Origin: Lithobates sylvaticus
Taxonomy: Eukaryota > Chordata > Amphibia > Anura > Ranidae
Direction of reading: 5' to 3'
DNA length: 64,000 nt
Assembly (NCBI GenBank): GCA_028564925.1
Contig: CM053033.1
Location: 112,345,752-112,409,751 of the forward strand
Shown: positions 43,576 through 55,499 of the stretch, piece after piece
Numbering within the stretch: the first letter of the stretch is position 1
Layout of the letters: every line of letters starts with the position of its first letter
Program-made: the position numbers and the translations under genes
Notes under the pieces: generated by a model
What the model was told of the DNA's origin: nothing
The model's input: only the letters and a program-made list of their open reading frames with translations
Databases searched by the model: none

Positions 43576-46407
43576 ATTCCATAGATGATAGAATAGGTAA
43601 GGAATTTCGCGCAAATAGGGATAAATAACAGTAAAGTGCACCAGTGCAATGATTGCTAGCTGATTGTTACACTAATAGAGGTTAATGATCTGGAGGTAAT
43701 AAATAAATACAGTCCTAAATAGGTGTAAAAATAAATACAATCCTAAATAGATGTAAAGATCAGAAATGCATATAAATATCACAAAATGGATGTAAAAAAA
43801 TCGCATAAAAATATAAAAATTGCATAGAAAAATTTGTGGATGTTGAATCGCAAGTAAATAACATAACAAGATAAAAATCACGTGGGTAAAATCAACAATG
43901 GTGACAATTGGCTAAAATTGTGAGTGCCCAGTGCTAAAAGTAGCTACAAAGTGAATCGCATGAGTAGCATAATTAATAAGCAAATTATCAAATAAAGTAT
44001 CTAAAAGTGCATCAAAGTTATAATGCTATTGATAATAGTGAATAATGTGATAAAGAAGAGTGATAAATCAATGAATAGATGGTGTGATAAATAAATGAGT
44101 AAAAAAGTAAATAAATAGATGAATCAATGGTGTGATGAAAATAAATAAATAAATAGATGAATTCACTAGGGGCATAAAAATAGATAATATTGATATCAAT
44201 AGTAGTCCAATATTGCTCCAGAGTGCTGCCAGATATTTCCGAGCATAAATTCTATGCGTTTGGCTATGTGGATAAAGCAATTAGGTTTCATCTATTTGTG
44301 GGGTATCCTTGACTGGTCTCTCTAGCCTCTCACCTCAGGTCTGATTAACATACGCTTTTCTGGGATGTCCTGTATCCCCAATATAGCGGTATCTGGAGAT
44401 TTGCAGAGCCTCAAGCCTGTTGGGTATGTGCCTTTAAGGGGTATCTCCTGTCCGCACTGCTGGGGTATCCAAAGTCTGCAGAGTCTAGTGAATGCTCCGG
44501 TCAGGTCCTTCTCCCTTTAATGCCTCTGTGCTAAGTACCTACAGTGCTTAATGTCACTGGCTCAAAAATGACATAACACCAGGGGAGGTAGAAAGGGAAA
44601 CAGAGAAGCCTCCACTAGTGTAGTAAGTTTGTAAACAATTCGTTGAATTTATTTAAATAGTAAGAGTTACTCGTACATTAAAGAAATTAAAACATGGCAT
44701 GAAGAGTTAACATTTTTGAACATCACCGGCGTTCTCAGCGCCTCCTCGCGTCCTGTTCACTGTTGGTTTGCCTACGGCCACTCCCTATGCATTGCGACAC
44801 GTCACGTGTCTTCATCTGGGGAACCCAGATGAAGACACGTGACGTGTCGTAATGCATAGGGAGGAACCCAGATGAAGACACGTGACGTGTCGTAATGCAT
44901 AGGGAGTGGCCGTAGGCAAACCAACAGTGAACAGGACGCGAGGAGGCGCTGAGAACGCCGGTGATGTTCAAAAATTTTAACTCTTCATGCCATGTTTTAA
45001 ACCCAGATGAAGACACGTGACGTAATGCATAGGGAGGAACCCAGATGAAGACACGTGACGTGTCGTAATGCATAGGGAGTGGCCGTAGGCAAACCAACAG
45101 TGAACAGGACGCGAGGAGGCGATGAGAACGCCGGTGATGTTCAAAAATTTTAACTCTTCATGCCATGTTTTAATTTCTTTAATGTACGAGTACATCTTAC
45201 TATTTAAATAAATTCAACTAATTGTTTACAAACTTACTACACTAGTGGAGGCTTCTCTGTTCCCCTTTCTACCCCCCCTGGTGTTATGTCATTTTTGAGC
45301 CAGTGACATTAAGCAATGTAGGTGCTTATCACAGAGGCATTAAAGGGAGAAGGACCTGACCGGAGCATTCACTAGACTCTGCAGACTTTGGATACCCCAG
45401 CAGTGCGGACAGGAGATACCCCTTAAAGGCACATACCCAACAGGCTTGAGGCTCTGCAAATCTCCAGATACCGCTATATTGGGGATACAGGACACCCCAG
45501 AAAGGCGTATGTTAATCAGACCTGAGGTGAGAGGCTAGAGAGACCAGTCAAGGATACCCCACAAATAGATGAAACCTAATTGCTTTATCCACATAGCCAA
45601 ACGCATAGAATTTATGCTCGGAAATATCTGACAGCACTCTGGAGCAATATTGGACTACTATTGATATCAATATTATCTATTTTTATGCCCCTAGTGGATT
45701 CATCTATTTATTTATTTATTTTCATCACACCATTGATTCATCTATTTATTTACTTTTTTACTCATTTATTTATCACACCATCTATTCATTGATTTATCAC
45801 TCTTCTTTATCACATTATTCACTATTATCAATAGCATTATAACTTTGATGCACTTTATGCACTTTTAGATACTTTATTTGATAATTTGCTTATTAATTAT
45901 GCTACTCATGCGATTCACTTTGTAGCTACTTTTAGCACTGGGCACTCACAATTTTAGCCAATTGTCACCATTGTTGATTTTACCCACGTGATTTTTATCT
46001 TTTATGCAATTTACTTGCGATTCAACATCCACAAATTTTTCTATGTGATTTTTATGCGATTTTTTTACATCCATTTTGTGATATTTATATGCATTTCTGA
46101 TCTTTACATCTATTTAGGATTGTATTTATTTTTACACCTATTTAGGACTGTATTTATTTATTACCTCCAGATCATTAACCTCTATTAGTGTTACAATCAG
46201 CTAGCAATCATTGCACTGGTGCACTTTACTGTTATTTATCCCTATTTGCGCGAAATTCCTTACCTATTCTATTGCTTATTTGTGTATTTTGTGAACACTA
46301 CTCATTTTGCTGCAAATTACCTACCCGCCATTATTATATAACCACTTATTGACCCCAATTACTCACAGTAGCGCCAGGGACCTACATTATATCATTCCAT
46401 AGATGAT
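43576..46407 (+). mobile_element. Giant palindromic element (Penelope-like?), 2.8 kb, 14-bp target duplication
   Basis: ATTCCATAGATGAT flanks the element at 43576-43589 and 46394-46407. The left arm (43590-44820) and right arm (about 45049-46273) are inverted repeats of about 1.23 kb with few differences. The right arm is followed by a unique 120-bp tail (46274-46393). The centre (44780-45080) carries four or five copies of a hammerhead-like unit. No protein frame longer than 120 codons is present. Variable-length target duplications, odd inverted or tandem arrangements and hammerhead motifs in terminal repeats are known for Penelope-like elements; that assignment is inference. High arm identity implies youth or gene conversion. 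Confidence 0.65.
44782..45079. repeat. Cluster of five hammerhead-like units
   Basis: The unit is CCCAGATGA, then stem II GACAC-GTGAC-GTGTC (perfect), then GTAATGCATA, then GGG. Positions: 44782-44820 (minus), 44825-44861, 44867-44904, 45001-45034 (half of stem II missing) and 45049-45079 (plus). CCC/GGG can form stem I. Compared with CUGANGA...GAAA the core is CAGATGA...GTAA, so two catalytic positions are changed and cleavage is unlikely. CpG decay (CGCGTA to TGCATA) fits an ancestral GAAACGCGTA. Confidence 0.5.
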
Positions 46408-47041
46408 GTCTTCTCCTATCCTATAGTTTTGGTAAATCTAAAGGTAACATTTTGCCATATGAAAAAACAGGTGACAAATGTAAAAAACGTGAAATTCGCA
46501 CCACGCCAAAATTTCCTGAACAATCCATTCAATTTGTATCAAATCAGACAGGCCCTTGTATTTCATAGCTGATGGGAGATCTTAATGGGATTGTACAATC
46601 AGATTGTCTAGGAAGTGGGTGGAGGTGGTATTGTAATGAGGGAGGTGTGGTCCAGAGTGGTGAACACCCCCTATGACACCCTCTTCTGTAAGATGACCTA
46701 ACAGGAAGTGAAAACTGAGAGACTATCTACAGGAAGAGATGGAATCTAAAAATGCTTTCAAGAATACGAATAAACAAGATTTTAAACCTTCTGTGGATAA
46801 GGTAAGTGACAGAAAAGCATATTGGGATGGCTGGGCCCAAAATGGTATTGTAAAACACTTATATTTATCATGAAAAGTGAATTTCTGCCCGAAAAGGTTT
46901 ACTTATCCTTTAACTTTTAGAGTGTTCTGCTTTACGATTTATGATTTTATACAAAACATTTACATAAAACTGACTAGTGTAAATCAGTATAGTTTTCCCA
47001 AAGGTCCAGGGCTGTCCTTCATATGCTTGTTTTGCTACCTA
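46408..47041. other. No gene seen; MITE-like right edge
   Basis: GGGATTGTACAATCAGATTG (46588-46607) and AAAGGTTTACTTATCCTTTAA (about 46895-46916) look like MITE pieces. No protein-like frame of significance. Confidence 0.4.
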
Positions 47042-47049
47042 GTAGGCAG

Positions 47050-47165
47050 TAGGGATGAGCCGAACACCCCCGGGTTCGGTTCGAACCAGAACCTTCGAAC
47101 GGACCGAAAGTTCGCGCGAATTTTCGAACCCTATACGTTATAATGGACGCGAACGTTCGAAATCA
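47050..47165. repeat. Left terminal and subterminal region of the hAT element
   Basis: TAGGGATGAGCCGAACACC, then clustered GTTCG, TTCGAACC and CGCGAACGTTCGAA motifs up to about 47160. Such subterminal repeats bind transposase in other hAT elements. Confidence 0.6.
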
Positions 47166-47914
47166 AAAGTGCTAATTACAACGGCCAATATGCATGTTAA
47201 TGTCATAAAACAGGTTTGGGGACCCGGGTCCTGCCCCAGGGGACATATATCAATGCAAAAAGAACTTTTAAAAACTAACGTTTTTTCGGGAGCAGTCATT
47301 TTAATGATGCATAAAGTGAAAAAAAAAAAGTGACATTTTCCTTTAAATATGGTACCTGGGGGTGTCCAAAGTATGCCTGTGAAGTGGCATGTGTTTCCCG
47401 TGTTTAGAACTGTCCTTGCACAAAATGACATTTGTAAAGGAAAAAAAGAAGCCATTTAAAACCACTTGCGGCTTTAGGTTTGATCTTAAGTAGAATCTGA
47501 ACAGGTACATTATGAAGTGTAGCTCCATCCCAAAAAAATCTATTTTTAAGCTTTTTGGAGAACATAGGGAGGGGTTATCACCCCTGTAACATTTGCTGTC
47601 TTTGCACATCTGTTCAGAACATGTCACCTCACTTTCCGTCCCAATGATAAATGTTTTTGGAAAAGTGGGGTTTTAATTGAAACAAGGATTGGTGATAAAG
47701 TATCAGTAGAGAGGAGATACCTTTTTCCCAAATTAAATCTAACAGGATAGAATTTCCCTTCCTAGGGGTAGATTTCCTCTCACTTCCTGTTTTCTCTTTC
47801 CATTTGCAAGTAGGAGTCGTTTGTAAGTTGGATGTTTGAAAGTAGGGGCCTGGCGTATATACTCTGCAGAAATTTGCCCTATTAGATGTTGGTGTAGCCA
47901 CAAGACTGGTGGGC

Positions 47915-48760
47915 ACAGGAATGGGCCCTGCTATGAGTTAATAGATCAAGATTTGTAATTGCATGCACCTGTTGAACAGGGCAGAAAAATTGGGGGTGGT
48001 GGTGGTGGTGGTGGTGGTGGACGGTTTTGCCACAAGACTGTAAGCTCTCACAGTTACTCTTGGTGGGCGCAGGAATGGGCCCTGCTGTGAGTTATTAGAT
48101 CAAGATTTGTAATTGCAAGCACCTGATGAACAGGGCAGAAAAATTGGGCCTTTGGCGGTGGTGGTGGACGGTGTTGCCACAAGACTGTAGGCCCTCATAG
48201 TTACTCTTGGTGGGCGCAGGAATGGGCCCTGCTGTGAACTATTAGATCAAGATTTGTAATTACCCGCCCCTGTTAAACAGGGGCTGAAAAATTGTGCCTT
48301 AGGCACTGGTGCTGGTGCCACAACACTGCAACCCCTCACAGAGACTGTACTTGGAGCACAGCAGTCACACGTGTTGCGAAGCATTTTTTTAAAAAATTGT
48401 AAGTACACGCCCCTGTTAAACAGGGGCTGAAAAATTGTGCCTTAGGCACTGGTGCTGGTGCCACAACACTGCAACACGGCCCTCACAGAGACTGTACTTG
48501 GAGCACAGCAGTCACACGTGTTGCGAAGCATTTTTTTAAAAAATTGTAAGTACACGCCCCTGTTAAACAGGGGCTGAAAAATTGTGCCTTAGGCACTGGT
48601 GCTGGTGCCACAACACTGCAACACGGCCCTCACAGAGACTGTACTTGGAGCACAGCAGTCACACGTGTTGCGAAGCATTTTTTTTAAAAATTGTAAGTAC
48701 ACGCCCCTGTTAAACAGGGGCTGAAAAATTGTGCCTTAGGCACTGGTGCTGTGGCATGGA
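47915..48760. repeat. Tandem repeats 3-prime of the hAT transposase gene
   Basis: Two arrays. At 47915-48290 three units of about 150 bp contain GGGCGCAGGAATGGGCCCTG and AGATCAAGATTTGTAATT; a GGT microsatellite (47994-48020) interrupts the first. At 48295-48755 three and a half units of about 150 bp contain CACGCCCCTGTTAAACAGGG and GCCTTAGGCACTGGTGCTGG, both with internal palindromes. Confidence 0.8.
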
Positions 48761-48854
48761 TCATTGAGGAGGAGGAAGAGGATAGTCAGTGAACATAAGA
48801 GGACAGTCACTCAGCATCAGCATAGGCAGTCTTGAAGGGATGTGACATTAAAAA

Positions 48855-51800
48855 TTATTCGGTTATATCCGCCTCAGGTGCCTGGTAGCTGGTGGTGATC
48901 CAAGACTGATTCATTTTGATGAATGTCAGTCGATCAACCGAGGCGGTGGACAGGCGCACCCTATGATCAGTCACAAATCCTCCAGCAGCACTGAATGTGC
49001 GTTCGGAAAGAACGCTGGAGGCAGGACAGGCCAGTAGCTCAATTGCATACTGTGCAAGCTCTGGCCAGTGATCCATCCTCAGGACCCAGTAAGCCAGAGG
49101 ATTTTCGGTGGGAAAGGTGTCCAAGTCTGACCTTGCCCCAAGGTATTCCTGCACCATGTATATCAGACGCTGGCGATGGTTGCTGGAACCGATCATACCT
49201 TGGGGCTGCGGACTAAAAAATTGTCTGAACGCATCGGTCAGACGTCCACCTTCCCCACCGCTCCTTCTGCCACTGACCGAAGCCTCAGCAACTCGTCGCC
49301 CAGGACCAGGAGTTTGTAGCCTCCCAGTTTCTGGGAACGCGTTGCACAGACCTTTCTGCAAGGCCTCCCTGAGATGTCTCATCCTCTGCTCCCTCTGCGA
49401 CGGCAAGATAAGGTCCGCAACCTTACCCTTGTACCGCGGATCAAGGAGAGTGGCCAGCCAGTAATGGTCCCTCTCCTTGATCCGAAGAACACGAGGATCC
49501 TTCCGCAGGCTTTGCAGGATCAGGGAGGCCATGCAGCGTAGGTTAGCTGAGGCATTCGGTCCGGAGTCTTCTGGGTCACTGAGGATGACATGATCGCCAG
49601 CCACCTCCTCCCAGCCACGTACAAGTCCACTGGCTTGTTGGGACTGTACATCATCCCTAAAAGACTGCTGCTGCTGATGCTGAGTGCCAGGCTCCACCTC
49701 CATGCTCACACAATCCTCCTCCTCCTCCTCCTCCCTCCTCCTCCTCATCCTCTTCCTGTGTGATGGGTGGGACAGAAGGAACACTGTCCGGATAAAGGGG
49801 CCTTGAGAGGCAAGGAAGTCCTCCTCTTCCTGCCTCTGTTCTGCCTCAAGTGCCCTGTCCATTATCCCACGCAGCGTATGCTCCAACAGGTGGACAAGAG
49901 GGACAGTGTCACTGATGCATGCACTGTCACTGCTCACCATCCTCGTGGCCTCCTCAAATGGTGAGAGGACAGTGCATGCATCCCTGATCATGCTCCACTG
50001 ACGTGGGGAAAAAAACCCAAGCTCCCCTGACCCTGTCCTGGTGCCGTAGTCGCAAAGGTACTCATTGATGGCCCTCTGCTGCGTGTGCAGTCGCTGCAGC
50101 ATGGCCAACGTTGAGTTCCACCTGGTGGGCATGTCAGATATTAGGCGGTTCTTGGGCAGGTTCAGCTCCTTTTGCAGCTCAGTCAGCCGAGCACTGGCAT
50201 TATAAGATCGGCGGAAATGCACACAGACTTTCCTGGCCTGCCTCAGGACATCCTGTAAGCCTGGGAACCTGCCCAAGAACCGCTGCACCACCAGGTTGAG
50301 GACGTGAGCCATGCAGGGCACATGGGTGAGCTGCCCCTGTCGCAGGGCGGAGAGGAGGTTGGTGCCATTGTCAGAAACGACCATTCCTGGCTTAAGCTGA
50401 CGTGGCGTCAACCACCTCTCGGCCTGCCCCTGCAGAGCTGCCAGAACCTCTGGCCCAGTGTGGCTCCTGTCCCCCAAACACACCAGCGCAAGCACGGCAT
50501 GGCATCTTTTTGCCTGCGTACTTGCGTAGCCCCTTGTACGCCTACGGAGCACCGCTGGTTCCAAGGACAGAGCACTGGAGGAAGAAGAAGAGGAGGGGGT
50601 GGAGGAGAGAGGTGTGTCACAACCAGTAGCAGTAGTCGCGTTTTGGAGGCGTGGTGGCGGAACAACCTCCAACACTACTGCACCTTGTCCTGCATCCCTC
50701 CCAGCTGCCAATAGAGTGACCCAATGGGCCGTGAAAGAAAGGTACCGTCCCTGTCCATGCCTGCTGGACCATGAGTCAGCGGTAATATGCACCTTACCGC
50801 TGACCGCCCTGTCCAGCGAGGCATGGACATTGCCCTCCACATGCCGGTAGAGAGACGGAATCGCCTTCCGCGAGAAAAAAGTGGCGTTTGGGAACCTGCC
50901 ACTGAGGAACCGCACATTGAACAAACTCACGGAAGGGGGCCGAGTCTACCAACTGAAAAGGCAGCAGTTGAAGTGCTAGCAATTTAGCAAGGCTAGCATT
51001 CAACCGCTGGGCATGTGGATGGCTGGGAGTGTACTTCTTTCTACGGTCCAGCAGCTGGGGCAGGGAAATTTGCCTGCTGCATTCGGACGTCGGTGTACTG
51101 CAAGTACTTGGTTGTGACACACCGAATTCTACACCTTCAGTCCTCTCAGAGCAGCTTTCAGAGAGGACTGAAGGTGTAGTGGGGATGGAGATCCCAGCTG
51201 AGGAGGAGCAAGGAGAGGTCCGCTTAGTTCTTTGGTGTGGGTCTTTTATGTGTGCCTGCCAACGAGCTGCATGGCAGGTCGCCATATGTCTGGTCATGCT
51301 TGTCGTGCCCAAGCGGCTGATGTTTTGGCCACGCGAGATACGCTTGAGACAAATATTGCAAATAGCAGTGGTGCGATCTGCTGCACTCGTCTCAAAAAAG
51401 GCCCACACCAAAGAACTTTTCTGATAACGTGCAGAGGCAGCGCCCTGCACAGGCGGAGCTCTGCGGTGTTGTACAGTTGCTGTGCTGGCCTCTACCTGGC
51501 CTCCAGGGGGCATCCTGCCTCGTTGGACATGTGACGCCGCATCCTCCTCCTCCTCGTCCTCCTCCTCATCCTCTCTCCCTTGAGGCACCCACGTGGAGTC
51601 AGTGACCTCATCATCCCCTCCCTCTTCACCACTAGAGCAAACCTGGCAGTAAGCTGCAGCTGGTGGAACTGTACTGCCAGATTCCTCAAGCTGGGTATCG
51701 TCATCCGAGCCTTCGAATCGTTGGGCATCCTCCTGGAGCATGTACCCAACACTGTGCTCAAAGAGTTCGGGGGACTCCTCAGGAGGACATGGTGGGTCTA

Positions 51801-52083
51801 GGGAAGGGGTGGCTGATGATGCTCTGTCAGTACCCTGAGCCTGGGTGAGAGAGGATGAGGAGGATGAGGAGGGCTTGGTCATCCATTCTACCAAGCCTTC
51901 AGCATGATGCGGCTCCACATGTCCAGCTGCCGAAAACAAAGACGCGCGTGTCCCATGGCCACGTGCTGATGACGATGCACGACCACGTCCACGTCCACGG
52001 CCACGTCCACTAGAAACAGAGACTGTCTGCCCTGTGTTCTTGGCTCTGCACGCTCTGCCTCCCCTTGGCGGTCTTCCAGCCAT
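48855..52083 (-). CDS. hAT transposase, one frameshift in a T6 run
   Basis: Two overlapping frames cover the protein. From the start MAGRPPRGGRAC at 52083 there is an Arg/Gly- and Ser-rich N-terminus and an acidic stretch (EDEEEDEEEEDAA). A BED zinc finger follows (VWAFFETSAADRT...CNICL...HMATCH). At a run of six T (plus-strand A at 50875-50880) reading moves to the second frame, which continues FFSRKAIPSLYRHV. That frame has TADSWSS, VSDNGTNLLSAL, CMAHVLNLVVQ, TRWNSTLAMLQRL, a second Glu-rich insert and LLDPRYKGK. It ends with the dimerisation block AIELLACPASSVLSERTFSA, stopping at 48855. About 1070 residues in all, long for hAT because of the low-complexity inserts. The shift is a 1-nt homopolymer change, sequencing error or frameshifting site. 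The core motifs are otherwise intact. Confidence 0.9.
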
Positions 52084-55000
52084 TGTAGTCGGTAGTCCTG
52101 TGGGTGCTGCTGAGAAGAAAATATAGGAGCTCTGTGTGATGCCACTAACACACTAGAAGTCCTATAGGTGCTTCTGCAAAGAAAATATAGGAGCTCTGTG
52201 TGATGCCACTAACACACTAGAAGTCCTGTGGGTGCTGCTGAGAAGAAAATATAGGAGCTCTGTGTGATGCCACTAACACACTAGAAGTCCTATGGGTGCT
52301 TCTGCAAAGAAAATATAGGAGCTCTGTGTGATGCCACTAACACACTAGAAGTCCTGTGGGTGCTGCTGAGAAGAATATATAGGAGCTCTGTGTGATGCCA
52401 CTAACACACTAGAAGTCCTGTGGGTGCTGCTGAGAAGAAAATATAGGAGCTCTGTGTGATGCCACTAACACACTAGAAGTCCTATGGGTGCTTCTGCAAA
52501 GAAAATAGAGGAGCTCTGTGTGATGCCACTAACACACTAGAAGTCCTGTGGGTGCTTCTGCAAAGAAAATAGAGGAGCTCTGTGTGATGCCACTAACACA
52601 CTAGAAGTCCTATAGGTGCTTCTGCAAAGAAAATATAGGAGCTCTGTGTGATGCCACTAACACACTAGAAGTCCTGTGGGTGCTGCTGAGAAGAATATAT
52701 AGGAGCTCTGTGTGATGCCACTAACACACTAGAAGTCCTATGGGTGCTTCTGCAAAGAAAATAGAGGAGCTCTGTGTGATGCCACTAACACACTAGAAGT
52801 CCTGTGGGTGCTTCTGCAAAGAAAATAGAGGAGCTCTGTGTGATGCCACTAACACACTAGAAGTCCTGTGGGTGCTGCTGAGAAGAATATATAGGAGCTC
52901 TGTGTGATGCCACTAACACACTAGAAGTCCTATGGGTGCTTCTGCAAAGAAAATAGAGGAGCTCTGTGTGATGCCACTAACACACTAGAAGTCCTGTGGG
53001 TGCTTCTGCAAAGAAAATAGAGGAGCTCTGTGTGATGCCACTAACACACTAGAAGTCCTGTGGGTGCTGCTGAGAAGAATATATAGGAGCTCTGTGTGAT
53101 GCCACTAACACACTAGAAGTCCTGTGGGTGCTTATGCAAAGAAAATAGAGGAGCTCTGTGTGATGGGACTAACACACTTCAAGTCCTATAGGTGCTTCTG
53201 GGAAGAAAATATTGCTCTGTGTGTGTAATGGGACTAACACACTTCAAGTCCTATAGGTGCTTCTGGGAAGAAAATATAGCTCTGTGTGTGTAATGGGACT
53301 AACACACTTCAAGTCCTATAGGTGCCTCTGGGAACAAAATATAGGAGCTCTGCCTGCCTGCCACGAACACACTACAAGTCCTATAGGTGCTTCTGGTAAC
53401 AAAATATAGGAGCTCTGCCTGCCTGCCACTAACACACTACAAGTCCTATAGGTGCTTCTGGGAAGAAAATATAGCTCTGTGTGTGTAATGGGACTAACAC
53501 ACTTCAAGTCCTATAAGTGCTTCTGGAACAAAATATAGGAGCTCTGCCTGCCTGCCACGAACACACTACAAGTCCTATAGGTGCTTCTGGGAAGAAAATA
53601 TAGCTCTGTGTGTGTAATGGGACTAACACACTTCAAGTCCTATAGGTGCTTCTGGGAACAAAGTATAGCTCTTTGTGTGTAATGGGACTAACACACTTCA
53701 AGTCCTATAGGTGCTTCTGGGAAGAAAATATAGCTCTGTGTGTGTGATGGGACTAACACACTTCAAGTCCTATAGGTGCTTCTGGGAACAAAATATAGCT
53801 CTGTGTGTGTAATGGGACTAACACACTTCAAGTCCTATAGGTGCTTCTGGGAACAAAATATAGCTCTGTGTGTGTGATGGGACTAACACACTTCAAGTCC
53901 TATAGGTGCTTCTGGGAAGAAAATATAGCTCTGTGTGTGTAATGGGACTAACACACTACAAGTCCTATAGGTGCTTCTGGGAAGAAAATATAGCTCTGTG
54001 TGTGTAATGGGACTAACACACTTCAAGTCCTATAGGTGCTTCTGGGAAGAAAATATAGCTCTGTGTGTGTGATGGGACTAACACACTTCAAGTCCTATAG
54101 GTGCTTCTGGGAAGAAAATATAGCTCTGTGTGTGTAATGGGACTAACACACTTCAAGTCCTATAGGTGCTTCTGGGAAGAAAATATAGCTCTGTGTGTGT
54201 AATGGGACTAACACACTTCAAGTCCTATAGGTGCTTCTGGGAACAAAATATAGCTCTGTGTGTGTAATGGGACTAACACACTTCAAGTCCTATAGGTGCT
54301 TCTGGGAAGAAAATATAGCTCTGTGTGTGTAATGGGACTAACACACTTCAAGTCCTATAGGTGCTTCTGGGAACAAAGTATAGCTCTTTGTGTGTAATGG
54401 GACTAACACACTTCAAGTCCTATAGGTGCTTCTGGGAAGAAAATATAGCTCTGTGTGTGTGATGGGACTAACACACTTCAAGTCCTATAGGTGCTTCTGG
54501 GAACAAAATATAGGAGCTCTGCCTGCCTGCCACGAACACACTACAAGTCCTATAGGTGCTTCTGGTAACAAAATATAGGAGCTCTGCCTGCCTGCCACTA
54601 ACACACTACAAGTCCTATAGGTGCTTCTGGTAACAAAATATAGGAGCTCTGCCTGCCTGTCACTAACACACTACAAGTCCTATAGGTGCTTCTGGTAACA
54701 AAATATAGGAGCTCTGCCTGCCTGCCACTAACACACTACAAGTCCTATAGGTGCTTCTGGTAACAAAATATAGGAGCTCTGCCTGCCTGTCACTAACACA
54801 CTACAAGTCCTATAGGTGCTTCTGGTAACAAAATATAGGAGCTCTGCCTGCCTGTCACTAACACACTACAAGTCCTATAGGTGCTTCTGGTAACAAAATA
54901 TAGGAGCTCTGCCTGCCTGCCACTAACACACTACAAGTCCTATAGGTGCTTCTGGTAACAAAATATAGGAGCTCTGCCTGCCTGTCACTAACACACTACA

Positions 55001-55195
55001 AGTCCTATAGGTGCTTCTGGTAACAAAATATAGGAGCTCTGCCTGCCTGCCACTAACACACTACAAGTCCTATAGGTGCTTCTGGTAACAAAATATAGGA
55101 GCTCTGCCTGCCTGCCACGAACACACTACAAGTCCTATAGGTGCTTCTGGTAACAAAATATAGGAGCTCTGCCTGCCTGCCACGAGCACACTACA
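52084..55195 (-). repeat. 65-bp tandem array, about 48 units, in the hAT leader
   Basis: Unit of about 65 bp with the core AAGTCCTATAGGTGCTTCTG and ACTAACACACT. Three variants occupy zones: 52090-53160 with GATGCCACTAACACACTAGA, 53160-54500 with TGTGTAATGGGACTAACACA, and 54500-55195 with CTGCCTGCCTGCCACTAACA; some mixing occurs at 53330-53580. On the transposase strand every unit holds a pyrimidine run ending in CAG, such as ATATTTTCTTTGCAG or TTTTCTTCTCAG, which looks like a 3-prime splice site. The last one ends at about 52110, 27 nt before the start codon. No spacers of unique sequence, so not a CRISPR array. Confidence 0.95.
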
Positions 55196-55357
55196 AGCCC
55201 CTCTTTGTCAATCAATCTTTGTAACTGAATCTATCTAACTCAATCTCTGCAAGTGAATCTCTCTCTCTATCTATCTAAATGCAGCAGAGTGTCACAGGAA
55301 CAGCCTGCTCAATCTGCGCCGGAACAGCATGTGACCGGCGCAGACGGCGTGGCGGCG

Positions 55358-55364
55358 TTTTATA
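55358..55364 (-). promoter_or_regulatory. TATA box for the hAT transposase
   Basis: TATAAAA on the minus strand (CCCCTATAAAACGCCGCC context). CCAAT boxes lie 38 and about 95 bp upstream. Transcription would start near 55325-55335 and run through the 65-bp array to the transposase ATG at 52083. Confidence 0.6.
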
Positions 55365-55395
55365 GGGGGGGGCGTGTACTACAGCCCCTGAGCTG

Positions 55396-55499
55396 TAATT
55401 GGCTACAGGCGTCCTGCCTGTAGCCAATTATGGCTCTTCGAGTTTCCGGGGCTGTGATTGGCCAAGCATGCGGGGTCACAGTGCATGCTTGGCCAATCA
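55396..55499 (-). promoter_or_regulatory. Two hairpins each carrying a pair of CCAAT boxes
   Basis: Hairpin 1: TAATTGGCTACAGGC (55396-55410) with its exact inverse at 55416-55430. Hairpin 2: GATTGGCCAAGCATGC (55456-55471) with its inverse at 55484-55499. Each stem contains one CCAAT on each strand. Probably the proximal promoter of the transposase, and perhaps also transposase sites. Confidence 0.55.

Noticed and set aside
49695-49755. Separate acidic protein from the CTC-rich run
   Set aside because: The run encodes a Glu-rich insert within the hAT transposase on the minus strand, not a separate gene.
52084-55195. CRISPR-like array
   Set aside because: The whole 65-bp unit is repeated; there are no unique spacers, and the setting is a eukaryotic transposon.
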